A stretch of DNA of 64,000 nucleotides from Bacteroidetes bacterium GWF2_33_38 (GCA_001769505.1 MEOF01000040.1:1-64000), one strand, 5' to 3'. Positions 26,076 through 35,274 are shown, counted from the first letter of the stretch. Numbers and translations: made by a program. The notes: generated by a model not told the origin, from the letters alone.

Positions 26076-27106
26076 AATTTAACCCATTCTCCTGCAATCG
26101 TAACCATTGTAAAACCAGCAGCAGCGGTATTCATAATAATTTTATTGCCGTTTTTGAGCTTACTGTTTTTATTCAAATGCTCTAAACTCATTGGAAGAGT
26201 GGTGTTTACAGTATTCCCATACAAGTGGTGAATGATTGGAGCCTTTGCAACATCAATATTTAATTTATCACAAACTTTTTCGATAATTTTTTTGCCAGGT
26301 TGATGCGAAATAAAGTGGTCTATTTGATTTAATTCCCAACCTGTACGTTTCAAAATTTTGTGAATTTCTACAGGAATATGTTCAATGCCCAAATCGAAAA
26401 TTTGTTTACTCAACGATGAAAATTTTCGACTTGTGATTGGTACTTGGCAAATACTGTATGTTTCTGTAAACGAGGTGTTCATTCCATCAACCAATTTTAA
26501 ACATCCTTTTTCGAAAGGTTCGCGAGATAAAATCCATGCAGAGGCAGCACTTCCTAGTGTTAATCCTGCTCCTTTTTCATCTAACTCAGAAAATGAGTTT
26601 ATGTTAAAATCTATGGCAACATCGGGAAAATCGGTTGTGCAACAAATAACTTTATTTATTGATGCGTCACTTTTCATTAATGCCGATGCGACAATAACCG
26701 ACTGCATCATTCCTGCACAAGCATTTGTAATATCGAAGGCATATATTTTTTTCAAACCGATTTTGTTTGCAACTTCCATTGCCGTTGCTGGTTCAAAGTA
26801 ATCGCGATATATTCCGCCATAAATCAATGCATCAACTTCTGTTATTTTTACATTGTTATCGATGCAACATTGTTTCCCGGCTTCTACAACATAATCAATA
26901 GGCGTTTTTCCTTCGGCAACTCCTAAAAATCGGTTTTTTGAATCGCAGTAGTTAAAAATATAATTAATTCCGGTAATTATTTTTTTTAATTCGATACTAG
27001 AGCCTGTAAAATTCTGTTTTACCTTGTCGATAATATCTTCGTTAGAAACTTTATTTTCAGCAAATTTTATAGTCGGAATGGATAAGTAAATATTTTCTTG
27101 GCTCAT
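26072..27106 (-). CDS. KAS III (FabH)-like beta-ketoacyl synthase
   Basis: 344 residues, thiolase fold. Catalytic triad visible as Cys130 (DITNACAGMMQS), His269 (HFISHQPGKK) and Asn299 (LYGNTVNTT). It would condense an acyl-CoA with malonyl-ACP, or two acyl chains as OleA does. The usual FabH GIxxR motif is not obvious and no other fatty-acid genes are near, so a specialised lipid or ketone product is more likely than primary FabH. It is coupled to the sulfotransferase gene by a 4-base overlap; together they suggest synthesis and sulfation of a lipid. Confidence 0.8.
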   Translation of the reverse strand: MSQENIYLSIPTIKFAENKVSNEDIIDKVKQNFTGSSIELKKIITGINYIFNYCDSKNRFLGVAEGKTPIDYVVEAGKQCCIDNNVKITEVDALIYGGIYRDYFEPATAMEVANKIGLKKIYAFDITNACAGMMQSVIVASALMKSDASINKVICCTTDFPDVAIDFNINSFSELDEKGAGLTLGSAASAWILSREPFEKGCLKLVDGMNTSFTETYSICQVPITSRKFSSLSKQIFDLGIEHIPVEIHKILKRTGWELNQIDHFISHQPGKKIIEKVCDKLNIDVAKAPIIHHLYGNTVNTTLPMSLEHLNKNSKLKNGNKIIMNTAAAGFTMVTIAGEWVKL

Positions 27107-27133
27107 TTAATCAAATAATATTTTCATTTTTCA

Positions 27134-27141
27134 CAAAAGTA
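27134..27141 (-). promoter_or_regulatory. -7 element TACTTTTG for the KAS III-sulfotransferase pair
   Basis: TAnnTTTG on the minus strand, 27 bases before the ATG at 27106; part of a divergent control region with the plus-strand element at 27164. Confidence 0.45.
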
Positions 27142-27163
27142 ACACTTTATTAATAATAGTTTT

Positions 27164-27171
27164 TATTTTTG
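27164..27171 (+). promoter_or_regulatory. -7 element TATTTTTG for the 27197 gene
   Basis: TAnnTTTG on the plus strand, 25 bases before the TTG start at 27197. Confidence 0.45.
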
Positions 27172-27196
27172 TAATGAAATAAGAAAATTTAGAATA

Positions 27197-28099
27197 TTGG
27201 ATAAACTGGTTTTTATAATCATATTGATTTTTTCATCGAATTTTGTTGTAGCTCAAGACTTTAATCTTGATTTCGAAAATTGGACAAACACAGGACAATT
27301 TTATAATCCATCGGAATGGGATAGCTCTAACGAAACATTTATGATTGGAACATTTGTTCCTGTTACTAAGGAATCGAGTGCATACAATGGAACTTACGCC
27401 GTTGAGTTGAAAAGCACTTTTATTAGTCAGGTTGGGTCTACCTTAATTGGTGTAATTACATTGGGAGATTTTGAAGTAAATACATATACACAAAAAGCAA
27501 AAGTTTCAGGAGGAAAACCTTATACCAAAAGACCAAGCAAGCTAACAGGCTATTACAAATATTCGCCAAACACAACTGATAGTTGTGGAATTTTAATCGA
27601 TTTGTTCAAATACAATTCATCGACAAGTGACAGAGATACAATTGGTTCGGGAATATTGACTTCGGGCGAAGTTCTTGATTGGACATATTTCGAGGTTCCG
27701 ATAAATTATGTTTCATCTGAAAATCCTGACAGTTTTAATATTATTGCTCTTTCATCAGATACCAGCGATATTAAGCCGGAAAGCACTCTTTGGCTAGATA
27801 AACTTACTTTATTTGAAGAGTCTGCGATTGATGAAAATGATTTGCAAAATAGCCTTCTCGTATATCCAAATCCTACGAATGGAGAGTTAAACATTAAATT
27901 TAAAAATAATTTATTTGAAGATATTACGATTCAGCTTATCGATATTTTTGGAAAAGTTCTTTTTTGCGACTATATAACTCGAAATCAGTATTTTCAAAAA
28001 AATATATCTTTACAAAAATATTCAGCAGGCTTGTATTTTATTTCATTGAAATCGAAAGAATATTCCGTTGTAAGAAAAATTGAAATTAATGGCTTATAG
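27197..28099 (+). CDS. Secreted T9SS protein, carbohydrate-binding-like (PCMD-type) domain
   Basis: 300 residues from TTG 27197 (DKLVFIIILIFSSNFVVAQ, a full signal peptide). Residues 25-215 form one beta-sandwich: FENWTNTGQFYNPSEWDSS, GTYAVELKS, KLTGYYKYSP and LWLDKLTLFEE are the marks of the PCMD/T9SS-associated carbohydrate-metabolism-like family. Residues 225-300 are a type A sorting domain (VYPNPTNGELNIKF, SAGLYFISLKS). No catalytic residues were identified. The next gene overlaps its end by 11 bases, so they are co-expressed. Confidence 0.75.
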   Translation: MDKLVFIIILIFSSNFVVAQDFNLDFENWTNTGQFYNPSEWDSSNETFMIGTFVPVTKESSAYNGTYAVELKSTFISQVGSTLIGVITLGDFEVNTYTQKAKVSGGKPYTKRPSKLTGYYKYSPNTTDSCGILIDLFKYNSSTSDRDTIGSGILTSGEVLDWTYFEVPINYVSSENPDSFNIIALSSDTSDIKPESTLWLDKLTLFEESAIDENDLQNSLLVYPNPTNGELNIKFKNNLFEDITIQLIDIFGKVLFCDYITRNQYFQKNISLQKYSAGLYFISLKSKEYSVVRKIEINGL

Positions 28100-29858
28100 A
28101 ATTTTTGTTATAATATTGTTTCTATTCACAAACTCAATTGTTTCGGCACAATATGAATTTCTTTCGCCTATTCCCAATTCTAGATACCATAATATTGAAA
28201 CAAATATTATTTTCAGGGATGGCGATTTGATAAACCCTAATTCTTTAAATTCGAATTCTTTCGATATTTACAGTTTTTCAACTGGAAATCATACCGCACA
28301 AATAACTCTATCTCCAGATGGAAAAACAGTAATTATAAATCCAGATGTCGATTTTAATACAGACGATAAAATATATGTGAGCATACAAAATATTGTCAGG
28401 CTCGATGGTAGCGTAATTGATAGTTTGAATTTTTATTTTTTTACGACAAAAAATGGTTCGAAAAATCTTCCGTATAATGAGAATTATATTTCAGTAAATA
28501 CTGCACTTTATAAAACAAAATCAATACCTGAGTCGTTTCCTGATATTTCGACTCTTGCTTACGACAATCCGTATGAGGGTTATATTTTTTTTCAAAATAC
28601 ATCAGGATATGCGAGTTATTACGACAGATTTATTTCTATTATCGACCACAATTTGAACCCTTATCTTTATATTCAAGATAATAATCGAGGATTATCTTTT
28701 ACCAAACAAAAAAATGGACAATACAGTTTTTTTAATCCTTATGGATACAGTTTCTATACATTAGATACAACTTTTGCAATAGTCGATTCTTTTGCATGTG
28801 GAAATGGGTATAACGCAGATTTTCACGATTTTCAACTATTAGAAAACGGAAACTCATATTTATTGGCTTATGATGTGCAAATTGTTGATATGAGTGAATA
28901 TATTGAAGGAGGAGAGCCGGAAGCTCAGGTTACAGGAGTTGTTATTCAAGGACTTGATTCTCAAAAGAATGTAATTTTTCAATTCCGAACTTGGGATTAT
29001 TTTGAATTTGCCGACGCTTTACATTACGTCGATTTAACATCACATTATTTTGCGTATGCTCATACAAACTCAATAGATATTGATGAAAACGGAAACGTAT
29101 TAATCTCAAATTATTTAATGGATGAGTTGACTTTAATTAATGGGAAAACTGGTAATATTAAATGGCGTTTTGGAGGAAAGAATAATCAATTTACTTTTTT
29201 GAACGATACAATTGGTTTCACTACACAGCACGATGCTCGTAGATTGTCGAATGGAAACATAACTCTTTTCGATAACGGATTATTTCATACAGATGTAGTA
29301 TCAAGTGCCAAAGAATATGAACTTGACGAAGTGAATAAAACAGCTCGATTAGTTTGGGGCTATACACATCCCTTGCATTTTTCATCTCCTCGTTCAGGAA
29401 ATGTTCAACGGCTGCCAAATGGAAACACCTTTATTAATTGGGGCTGGCGACCAAGTAATCTTTTTCCTTCTATGACAGAAGTTCGACCAGATAGCACAAT
29501 AGTTCATGAAATATCGTTTGCTAAATCAGACCATTTAGTTTATCGAGCTTATAAATTTATAATTTCAGAAAGCGATTCAACGGATATTATTGTTGATAAA
29601 AAATTAAAACTATCTAAGATAAATGCTTATCCAAATCCCGCTCAAGATTTTGTGATTATTGACTCTAATTTTGAAAACTCAAATTTACGAGTTCAAGATG
29701 TTAGTGGTAAGGATATTAGCTGTCAAGTTTGTGTTGAAAAACATGCGAAGAATTCTTCGCATATACTTAATACGTCTTCTTTATCTACAGGACTTTATAT
29801 CTACATCATCACTTCAGGAGTCGAGATTCAATCAGGAAAGTTTGTTATTATTCGATAA
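28089..29858 (+). CDS. Aryl-sulfate sulfotransferase family protein, T9SS cargo
   Basis: 589 residues from ATG 28089 (MAYRIFVIILF...SAQ signal peptide); a TTG three codons earlier is possible. After an Ig-like N-terminal domain (about 25-125) comes a six-bladed propeller of the arylsulfotransferase type: HDFQLLENGNSYLL, NVLISNYLMDELTLIN, GNIKWRFGGK, QHDARRLSNGNITLFDNG, and GNVQRLPNGNTFINWGW. The repeated histidines in these loops are the candidates for the sulfo-histidine. The enzymes move sulfate between aryl sulfates and phenols without PAPS. A type A sorting domain ends the protein, so it acts at the cell surface. It overlaps the preceding gene by 11 bases. No link to the PAPS sulfotransferase at 25023 is proven. 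Confidence 0.75.
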   Translation: MAYRIFVIILFLFTNSIVSAQYEFLSPIPNSRYHNIETNIIFRDGDLINPNSLNSNSFDIYSFSTGNHTAQITLSPDGKTVIINPDVDFNTDDKIYVSIQNIVRLDGSVIDSLNFYFFTTKNGSKNLPYNENYISVNTALYKTKSIPESFPDISTLAYDNPYEGYIFFQNTSGYASYYDRFISIIDHNLNPYLYIQDNNRGLSFTKQKNGQYSFFNPYGYSFYTLDTTFAIVDSFACGNGYNADFHDFQLLENGNSYLLAYDVQIVDMSEYIEGGEPEAQVTGVVIQGLDSQKNVIFQFRTWDYFEFADALHYVDLTSHYFAYAHTNSIDIDENGNVLISNYLMDELTLINGKTGNIKWRFGGKNNQFTFLNDTIGFTTQHDARRLSNGNITLFDNGLFHTDVVSSAKEYELDEVNKTARLVWGYTHPLHFSSPRSGNVQRLPNGNTFINWGWRPSNLFPSMTEVRPDSTIVHEISFAKSDHLVYRAYKFIISESDSTDIIVDKKLKLSKINAYPNPAQDFVIIDSNFENSNLRVQDVSGKDISCQVCVEKHAKNSSHILNTSSLSTGLYIYIITSGVEIQSGKFVIIR

Positions 29859-29862
29859 ATTC

Positions 29863-29892
29863 TTGTTTTTATATTATTTATTTATATTTTTG
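29863..29892 (+). promoter_or_regulatory. Bacteroidota promoter of the 29929 gene
   Basis: TTG (29863-29865), 19 bases, TATTTTTG (29885-29892); the ATG is 36 bases further on. Confidence 0.7.
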
Positions 29893-29928
29893 TAGTTCAA
29901 AAATAAGTTAAACCAAAATTAATTAATT

Positions 29929-32469
29929 ATGAAAAAATTTACCTTTTTATTTTTAATGTTTGCGATTGTGTTTACTTCTTACGGTCAGAGCAGATATGAA
30001 AGCTCGATAGCAGTTGTAAAAAAACAAAAAGAAACATTTAAAGCAATTAAAGCTACAAACACAGCGAGTGTAGCAAAATCAATTAGTGCTGTTGAAGATA
30101 CACTTTACAACGATGGTGGTTTAAGTACTGCTATTGGTGCTGGTGGTGGAGATTTGGCAGTTTTTACAGAATTTCAAGCAGCTGATTTAGCTCCTTTTAT
30201 TGGAAAAGAAGGTCTTGAAATTAAAATAGGTCTTAACGATGCAGCTGAAATTACTGCATTAGAGATTTTAGTTTATACTGACACAAATATTGTTGGTGGT
30301 GCAATGCCAATACATTATCAAACCGTACCTACTTGGGTTGATGGTTGGAATACATACGTATTAGCTCCTTCTTTTACAATTGATGGAACTCCTTTATTTG
30401 TTGGTTACAATGTAACTTACAATGCTGGAGGTTATCCTGCTGGTTGCGATGCTGGTCCAGTAAATATTCAAGGTAACTGGCTTTATTACGGTGGATGGGC
30501 TCATTTAAATGATTTATCAGCTTCTTTAACAGGAAATTGGAATATTAGATTAAATGTTGGTTCTGCTTTAACTTGCCCACAACCTTACGATGTTGCTGCA
30601 AGTAATATTACTACAACAAGTGCTGACATTGCTTGGACAACAGGTGGTGCTGCTGCTTGGAATTTACAATATGGTGTTTCTGGTTTTGTTTTAGGAGCAG
30701 GAACTACAATTGTTGCTACAAATCCTAAAACCTTGACAGGTTTGACTCAAAATACCGATTATGATGTTTATGTTCAAGACGATTGTGGTGGTGAGCAAAG
30801 TGCATGGTCATTTGTATATACATTTACTACTGCTGCTGATTGCCCAGTGCCATCTGCATTAAATGTAACAAATATTACTCCTTCTTCATGCGATTTAGGC
30901 TGGACTACTGGTGGTGCTGAATTTTGGAATGTTGAATATGGTGTTGCTGGTTTTACATTAGGAACAGGAACTAACGAATTAGCATTATCAAATCCTTGGC
31001 CAGTTGCTGGCTTAGTTGCTGGAAATTATGAATTCTATGTTCAAGATTTTTGTGGAACAGGTACTAGTGACTGGGTTGGTCCATTCGCTTTTACAATTCC
31101 AAATTGCTTACCTGCTGACCAATGCGAATATGTATTCGATTTAAGAGATTCTTATGGTGATGGTTGGAACAATGCAACTCTTACAGTAACTGAGAGTGGC
31201 GTTGCAGTTGCAACTATTGAATTAGCTGACGGAAGTGCAGGACAACAATTAGTTGCTCTTTGCGATGCAAAAGCTATTGAAGTTATCTATAACAAAGGAG
31301 ATTGGGATAGTGAAGTAGGTTTCACAATTACCGATCCTTTTGGAACAGAATTATATACTATTGACGATTGTGATGCAATCACTGAAGGACAAGTTGTATC
31401 TTCATTTACTTCAGCTTGTACTCCTCCAACTTGTGCTGCTCCAACAGCTTTAGCTGCAACAACTACACAAACGACTGCTTCTTTATCTTGGACAATTGGT
31501 GATGTTGAAACAGCTTGGAATGTTGCATACGACGAAGCTGGGTTCGATATAGGAACAGCTACTCCAGTAGCAGTAACTGCTACAACTTATCCTGTTTCAG
31601 GATTAACTGCAGGAACTGCTTATGAATTTTATGTACAAGCTGATTGCGGTGGAGACGTAAGTGCTTGGGTTGGTCCATTTGCTTTCAGTACTCCTTGTGC
31701 TGATGTAACTGCATTCCCATACACAGAAGATTTCGAAGATGCTGCTGCATGGCAAGCATGTTGGTCAAATATGACAGGAACATTAGCTGATGGTACTGAC
31801 ATGGCTGACGGTGGTTCTTGGTTTGCTGTTGATTCTACATCGTTTACAAATCAAGGTGCTGATTATATTTATTCAGGTTTAGGTTCAGTAGGTATTGGAT
31901 ATTCTGCTCCTGATTTTCAATGGTTAGTTTCTCCAAGTATTGTAATTCCAGCAACTCCAGCTTATGATTTAAAATTCTGGTTACATACTGAAAGTAGTGT
32001 TGCTGACAGTTGGATTTCTCTTTTCTACGTAAAAGTATATGCTGATGGTGTATGGACAGAAGAATTTGCTCATACAGATGGTACAAACAATTTATTTGAA
32101 ACTCAAGTTGTTGTTGATTTAACTGCTTATGCAAATAAAACAGTTAAATTAGGATTTGTTTTTGAATATAACGATGGTTATGAATTGTCTTTAGACGATG
32201 TTGTTGTTGACCAAGTCGTTGGTGTAAACAATACAACTTCAGAAAGCATTAGAATTTATCCAAATCCAACAAATGGAATGGTTAACATTACAAATGCAAA
32301 TAACTCTACTATCAATGTTTATAACATGATTGGCGAAGTTGTTGCTACAGTTAACGCAACTGACAATTTCAATACAATTGATCTTTCTAATTTATCACAA
32401 GGATCTTATATTGTAAAAGTTGTTGCTGGTGACAATGTAATTACTAAGAAAATTAATTTGATGAAATAA
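29929..32469 (+). CDS. T9SS fibronectin type III / cleaved-adhesin-like protein
   Basis: 846 residues. Signal peptide ending TSYGQ. Residues 50-215 form an N-terminal sandwich; then two FN3 domains (about 222-390; TTTSADIAWTTGG and ITPSSCDLGWTTGG), a DLRDSYGDGWNNATLTV domain (about 400-500), a third FN3 (about 505-590), a choice-of-anchor/cleaved-adhesin (MAM-like) domain (about 595-765; PYTEDFEDAAAWQACW), and a type A sorting domain (IYPNPTNGMVNITN, ITKKINLMK). It is a surface or secreted adhesin-like protein; no protease motif is seen. It has an exact consensus promoter and a strong terminator, so it is probably well expressed. Confidence 0.82.
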   Translation: MKKFTFLFLMFAIVFTSYGQSRYESSIAVVKKQKETFKAIKATNTASVAKSISAVEDTLYNDGGLSTAIGAGGGDLAVFTEFQAADLAPFIGKEGLEIKIGLNDAAEITALEILVYTDTNIVGGAMPIHYQTVPTWVDGWNTYVLAPSFTIDGTPLFVGYNVTYNAGGYPAGCDAGPVNIQGNWLYYGGWAHLNDLSASLTGNWNIRLNVGSALTCPQPYDVAASNITTTSADIAWTTGGAAAWNLQYGVSGFVLGAGTTIVATNPKTLTGLTQNTDYDVYVQDDCGGEQSAWSFVYTFTTAADCPVPSALNVTNITPSSCDLGWTTGGAEFWNVEYGVAGFTLGTGTNELALSNPWPVAGLVAGNYEFYVQDFCGTGTSDWVGPFAFTIPNCLPADQCEYVFDLRDSYGDGWNNATLTVTESGVAVATIELADGSAGQQLVALCDAKAIEVIYNKGDWDSEVGFTITDPFGTELYTIDDCDAITEGQVVSSFTSACTPPTCAAPTALAATTTQTTASLSWTIGDVETAWNVAYDEAGFDIGTATPVAVTATTYPVSGLTAGTAYEFYVQADCGGDVSAWVGPFAFSTPCADVTAFPYTEDFEDAAAWQACWSNMTGTLADGTDMADGGSWFAVDSTSFTNQGADYIYSGLGSVGIGYSAPDFQWLVSPSIVIPATPAYDLKFWLHTESSVADSWISLFYVKVYADGVWTEEFAHTDGTNNLFETQVVVDLTAYANKTVKLGFVFEYNDGYELSLDDVVVDQVVGVNNTTSESIRIYPNPTNGMVNITNANNSTINVYNMIGEVVATVNATDNFNTIDLSNLSQGSYIVKVVAGDNVITKKINLMK

Positions 32470-32489
32470 TCAGATTAAGTAATAATATG

Positions 32490-32518
32490 AAAAAGCCACT
32501 CAAACGAGTGGCTTTTTT
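32490..32518 (+). terminator. Terminator after the FN3 protein gene
   Basis: AAAAAGCCACTC pairs with GAGTGGCTTTTT around the loop AAAC. Confidence 0.85.
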
Positions 32519-32613
32519 GTTTTATGTATTGGAAGACTACGTGGCAAAAAATGTTGCTTAAAATGTTTTATCCCAATTATGATTCAATGTGACCGACACA
32601 ATTTAAAAATAAG

Positions 32614-32774
32614 ATACCCGCTTTTGCGGGTATGTGGTAATTTTTTGAGGCACATTCCCTTGAAAAAGGGAATCTAAAAAATCACTTATGTGTCATATGG
32701 AAATAGAATTGGTATTATACCATACTAGGTAAAAAAAAAATGAAAGAACGTTGAAAAGGTTTCAATGTTCTTTC
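32614..32774. repeat. Three hairpins in the 32.5-33.1 kb gap
   Basis: ATACCCGC-TTTT-GCGGGTAT (32614-32633), ATTCCCTT-GAAA-AAGGGAAT (32654-32673), and a 15-bp near-perfect stem at 32742-32756 with 32760-32774, one G-T wobble and a 3-base loop. The last could be a terminator for either strand. The 635-base gap 32470-33104 otherwise holds only the fragments listed next. Confidence 0.5.
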
Positions 32775-32799
32775 TTTGTTTTATGGAAATAATGTATAG

Positions 32800-32898
32800 T
32801 TTGTAGTTCAAAATAAAGTACATAAAGACGGAAAAAGAAAAGTCAAACAAGGCTACCAATGTTTAGAATGTTCTCTTAGCCATTTTGCAAATGAGTAG
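32800..32898 (+). pseudogene. Possible transposase N-terminal (zinc-ribbon) remnant
   Basis: The frame after a TAG at 32797 reads VVQNKVHKDGKRKVKQGYQC, then LECSLSHFANE and a stop. The K-x-G-x-x-x-x-x-Q-x-Y-Q-C-x-x-C pattern is that of the N-terminal zinc ribbon of IS1-like and related transposases. No start codon and no catalytic part remain, so it would be a dead fragment. Confidence 0.3.
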
Positions 32899-33026
32899 TA
32901 AATGAAAATGGATGAAAAAAATCCATCCTTTAAACTACTTTTTTACATCAATATTATTACTTTCGGTTTGCTCCTCAGCAGAACTCGGATTCTCTTTTTG
33001 TTGATGTGTAAATTAATATAATAGTT

Positions 33027-33052
33027 TGTCATTTCGACGATAGGAGAAATCT
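33027..33052. repeat. Dispersed intergenic repeat unit (ATTTCGACGATAGGAGAAAT)
   Basis: The sequence TGTC-ATTTCG...GAGAAAT-CT resembles a short dispersed repeat that I remember from many Bacteroidota genomes. Only one copy is in this window, so this rests on memory rather than on internal repetition. Confidence 0.3.
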
Positions 33053-33104
33053 AAAATATTGCCGAACCAATGTAATACGTATTTTTATTAAATTTGTGCC
33101 CCAT

Positions 33105-34187
33105 TTATGACACATTACCTTTTTTGTTGATTGCCAGCCGCAAAGTAAATACGTGAGAATAAATATTGAAAAGTTTATTTCCAATATTCGATAAAGCATA
33201 ATCGATGTATAATCTGTTCAAAGATATTCCAAGCCCTAGTCCAGGTTGCATATTTATGGCAGTTTGCTTATCAAACAATAATACATTTTGAATGTTTGAA
33301 ACGCCACCTCTCAAAAACACTTTGTTTTTGTAAGAAAGTTCCAATCCTGCATGCGGATCAAGACTGAGGAAATCGGTTCGTAAAACGGTGTTTCGTTTTC
33401 CATCAAAAGTTATATCTCCATCAATTTCTGTTGTTAAATTAATTTTTTCGGAAATTTTAAAAGTCTTTGCAGCAGCAAGAATTAAACGTGGCATTGTGTA
33501 TTCAATTGAATTTTCAGGAATTTCATTTCCAGTTTCATCAAAAACATCTTCAAAGGTTTCTGTATTAAATTTCCATGCATTAAATGTTGACGTAATATCT
33601 CGACCAACGGCTGCAAAACGCCATGATTTATTCACGTACATTGCCGATACATCTAGCCCAAACCCCCATGCTGATGCAAAATCGCCAACTATTCGACGAA
33701 TAATCTTAAGATTCCCACCAAAAGATAGTCCGTTGACATTCGATTTTTTTGCAAAGGAAGTAACAAATGCATAGTCGGCAATCGAAAAAGAAGTTATTAA
33801 ATCGTATCGAATTTGACCGTTATTGTCGATTAAATCTAGTGTATTTGGAATGTCATCAACTCCAAAACGAATAATCGAAAAACCTAAAGCCGATGAATCT
33901 GATGTTTTAAAAGTTGCGGCTCCATAATCGTACGAAGCAATTCCATAACTGTAAGCCGAATGCATTGCACCCATTTGCATATCGCTCGAAAGTTCCAATA
34001 AGCCCGCAGGATTCCAGTAAGTTGAAGTTGCATCATTTGAAGAAGCAATACATGAATTTCCCATCGCTAATGCTCTTGAACCAACACCAAGCGACAAAAA
34101 TTCATTGCTATATTTTACCTGAGCTTTAGTTGTAAATGCTAACAAAAGCAACGAGACAGAAAATGCAAAAAGTCGTATTTTAGTCAT
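33105..34187 (-). CDS. PorV/PorQ-family outer-membrane protein
   Basis: 360 residues. Signal peptide ending TKAQ, then the family start SLGVGSRALAMGNSCIASSNDATSTYWNPAGL (residues of about 30-62; the RALAMG and WNPAGL boxes are diagnostic of UPF0164/PorV-PorQ proteins, which have a FadL-like barrel). PorV and PorQ shuttle T9SS cargo from the translocon to the attachment complex; other family members have no proven role. Given five cargo proteins in the window this one may serve the system, but it is not beside other por genes. It is a single gene, divergent from pssA. Confidence 0.75.
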   Translation of the reverse strand: MTKIRLFAFSVSLLLLAFTTKAQVKYSNEFLSLGVGSRALAMGNSCIASSNDATSTYWNPAGLLELSSDMQMGAMHSAYSYGIASYDYGAATFKTSDSSALGFSIIRFGVDDIPNTLDLIDNNGQIRYDLITSFSIADYAFVTSFAKKSNVNGLSFGGNLKIIRRIVGDFASAWGFGLDVSAMYVNKSWRFAAVGRDITSTFNAWKFNTETFEDVFDETGNEIPENSIEYTMPRLILAAAKTFKISEKINLTTEIDGDITFDGKRNTVLRTDFLSLDPHAGLELSYKNKVFLRGGVSNIQNVLLFDKQTAINMQPGLGLGISLNRLYIDYALSNIGNKLFNIYSHVFTLRLAINKKGNVS

Positions 34188-34246
34188 TAAATTGAATTAT
34201 TAACGCAAGATAATATTTTTTCTTACTCGAATTAAAAGAATAAACT

Positions 34247-34254
34247 TATTTTTG
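34247..34254 (+). promoter_or_regulatory. -7 element TATTTTTG for pssA-purS
   Basis: TAnnTTTG 25 bases before the TTG start at 34280; no TTG at ideal -33 spacing. Confidence 0.45.
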
Positions 34255-34279
34255 TATAAATTATTGTTATACTATAAAA

Positions 34280-35026
34280 TTGGAAACAAAAAACGCAACA
34301 GGAATAGTGAAGCACATTCCGAATTTTATTACTTCTCTGAACGTATTTAGTGGGTCATGTGCGATAGTATTTGCTTTTAGCGATAAGTTGCATATTGCAG
34401 CTATATGTATATTAATAGCTGCTGTTTTTGATTTCTTGGATGGCTTGGCAGCTAGATTGTTACATGCATATTCTGCTATGGGTAAAGAGTTGGATTCTTT
34501 GGCCGATGTTGTTAGTTTTGGAGTTGCTCCTGCAGCAATCGTTTTTAATCTTTTTATGATTCATCAAGACACTTATCAGATAATGTTTTTACAAGAAAAT
34601 TCTTTTTTTTACTTCTCGGCTTTTATAATTGCTGTGTTTTCTGCGCTACGATTAGCTAAATTTAATATTGATACTCGTCAGACAACTTCATTTATCGGTA
34701 TGCCGACTCCTGCAAATGCAATTTTTTGGGCGTCGTTTCCATTAATCCTTTATTACAATCCAGACTCATTCATTTCTAATATTTTAGTTCATCCATATGT
34801 TTTGTTTGGATTAATTATTATAAGTTCATTTTTATTAATATCAGAAATCCCGATGTTTTCGTTGAAAATGAAAAGTTTTAAGTTTTCTGAAAATTATACA
34901 CAGTATATTTTTTTAATATTGTCGATAATATTATTTGTTTTTCTAAACATTATTGCAATTCCTTTCGTAATTTTGCTTTACATAATAACATCTATATTTT
35001 TTAACTTGATAATAAAAAACACATGA
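34280..35026 (+). CDS. pssA: CDP-diacylglycerol-serine O-phosphatidyltransferase
   Basis: 248 residues, about seven membrane helices, starting at TTG 34280. The CDP-alcohol phosphotransferase motif is complete: DFLDGLAARLLHAYSAMGKE followed by LDSLADVVSFG (residues of about 53-83; D-G-x2-A-R-x8-G-x3-D-x3-D). It makes phosphatidylserine from CDP-DAG and serine in the inner membrane. The SFGVAPA ending of the motif is typical of bacterial PssA. The stop overlaps the purS ATG by 4 bases. Confidence 0.92.
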   Translation: METKNATGIVKHIPNFITSLNVFSGSCAIVFAFSDKLHIAAICILIAAVFDFLDGLAARLLHAYSAMGKELDSLADVVSFGVAPAAIVFNLFMIHQDTYQIMFLQENSFFYFSAFIIAVFSALRLAKFNIDTRQTTSFIGMPTPANAIFWASFPLILYYNPDSFISNILVHPYVLFGLIIISSFLLISEIPMFSLKMKSFKFSENYTQYIFLILSIILFVFLNIIAIPFVILLYIITSIFFNLIIKNT

Positions 35027-35274
35027 AATTTATTGCTCAAATAAATGTAATGCCTCTAAAAGCTCTTCTTGACCCACAAGGAAAAGCAGTAAAAACATCG
35101 ATGCAAAATACCGGACATAAATCTGTTTTAGATGTTCGAATCGGAAAACACATTACGATGGAACTTGAAGCCGATTCAAAAGAAAAGGCTGAAAAATTAG
35201 TGGAAGATGCTTGTAAAAAGATTCTTTCAAATCCTATAATGGAAAGTTATGAATTTAAAGTAAAAGAAGCTTAA
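35023..35274 (+). CDS. purS: Phosphoribosylformylglycinamidine synthase subunit PurS
   Basis: 83 residues, the normal PurS length. Recognised by INVMPLKALLDPQGKAV, the central NTGHKSVLDVRIGKHI and the LVEDACKKILSNPIMESYEF end. PurS bridges PurL and PurQ in the FGAM synthase complex of de novo purine synthesis. It overlaps pssA by 4 bases; purQ and the small-type purL are not in this window. The 3' end forms half of a terminator hairpin. Confidence 0.9.
   Translation: MKFIAQINVMPLKALLDPQGKAVKTSMQNTGHKSVLDVRIGKHITMELEADSKEKAEKLVEDACKKILSNPIMESYEFKVKEA

Noticed and set aside
26385-26801. 138-codon frame antisense to the KAS III-like gene
   Set aside because: The opposite strand has a full catalytic triad; this frame is a shadow.
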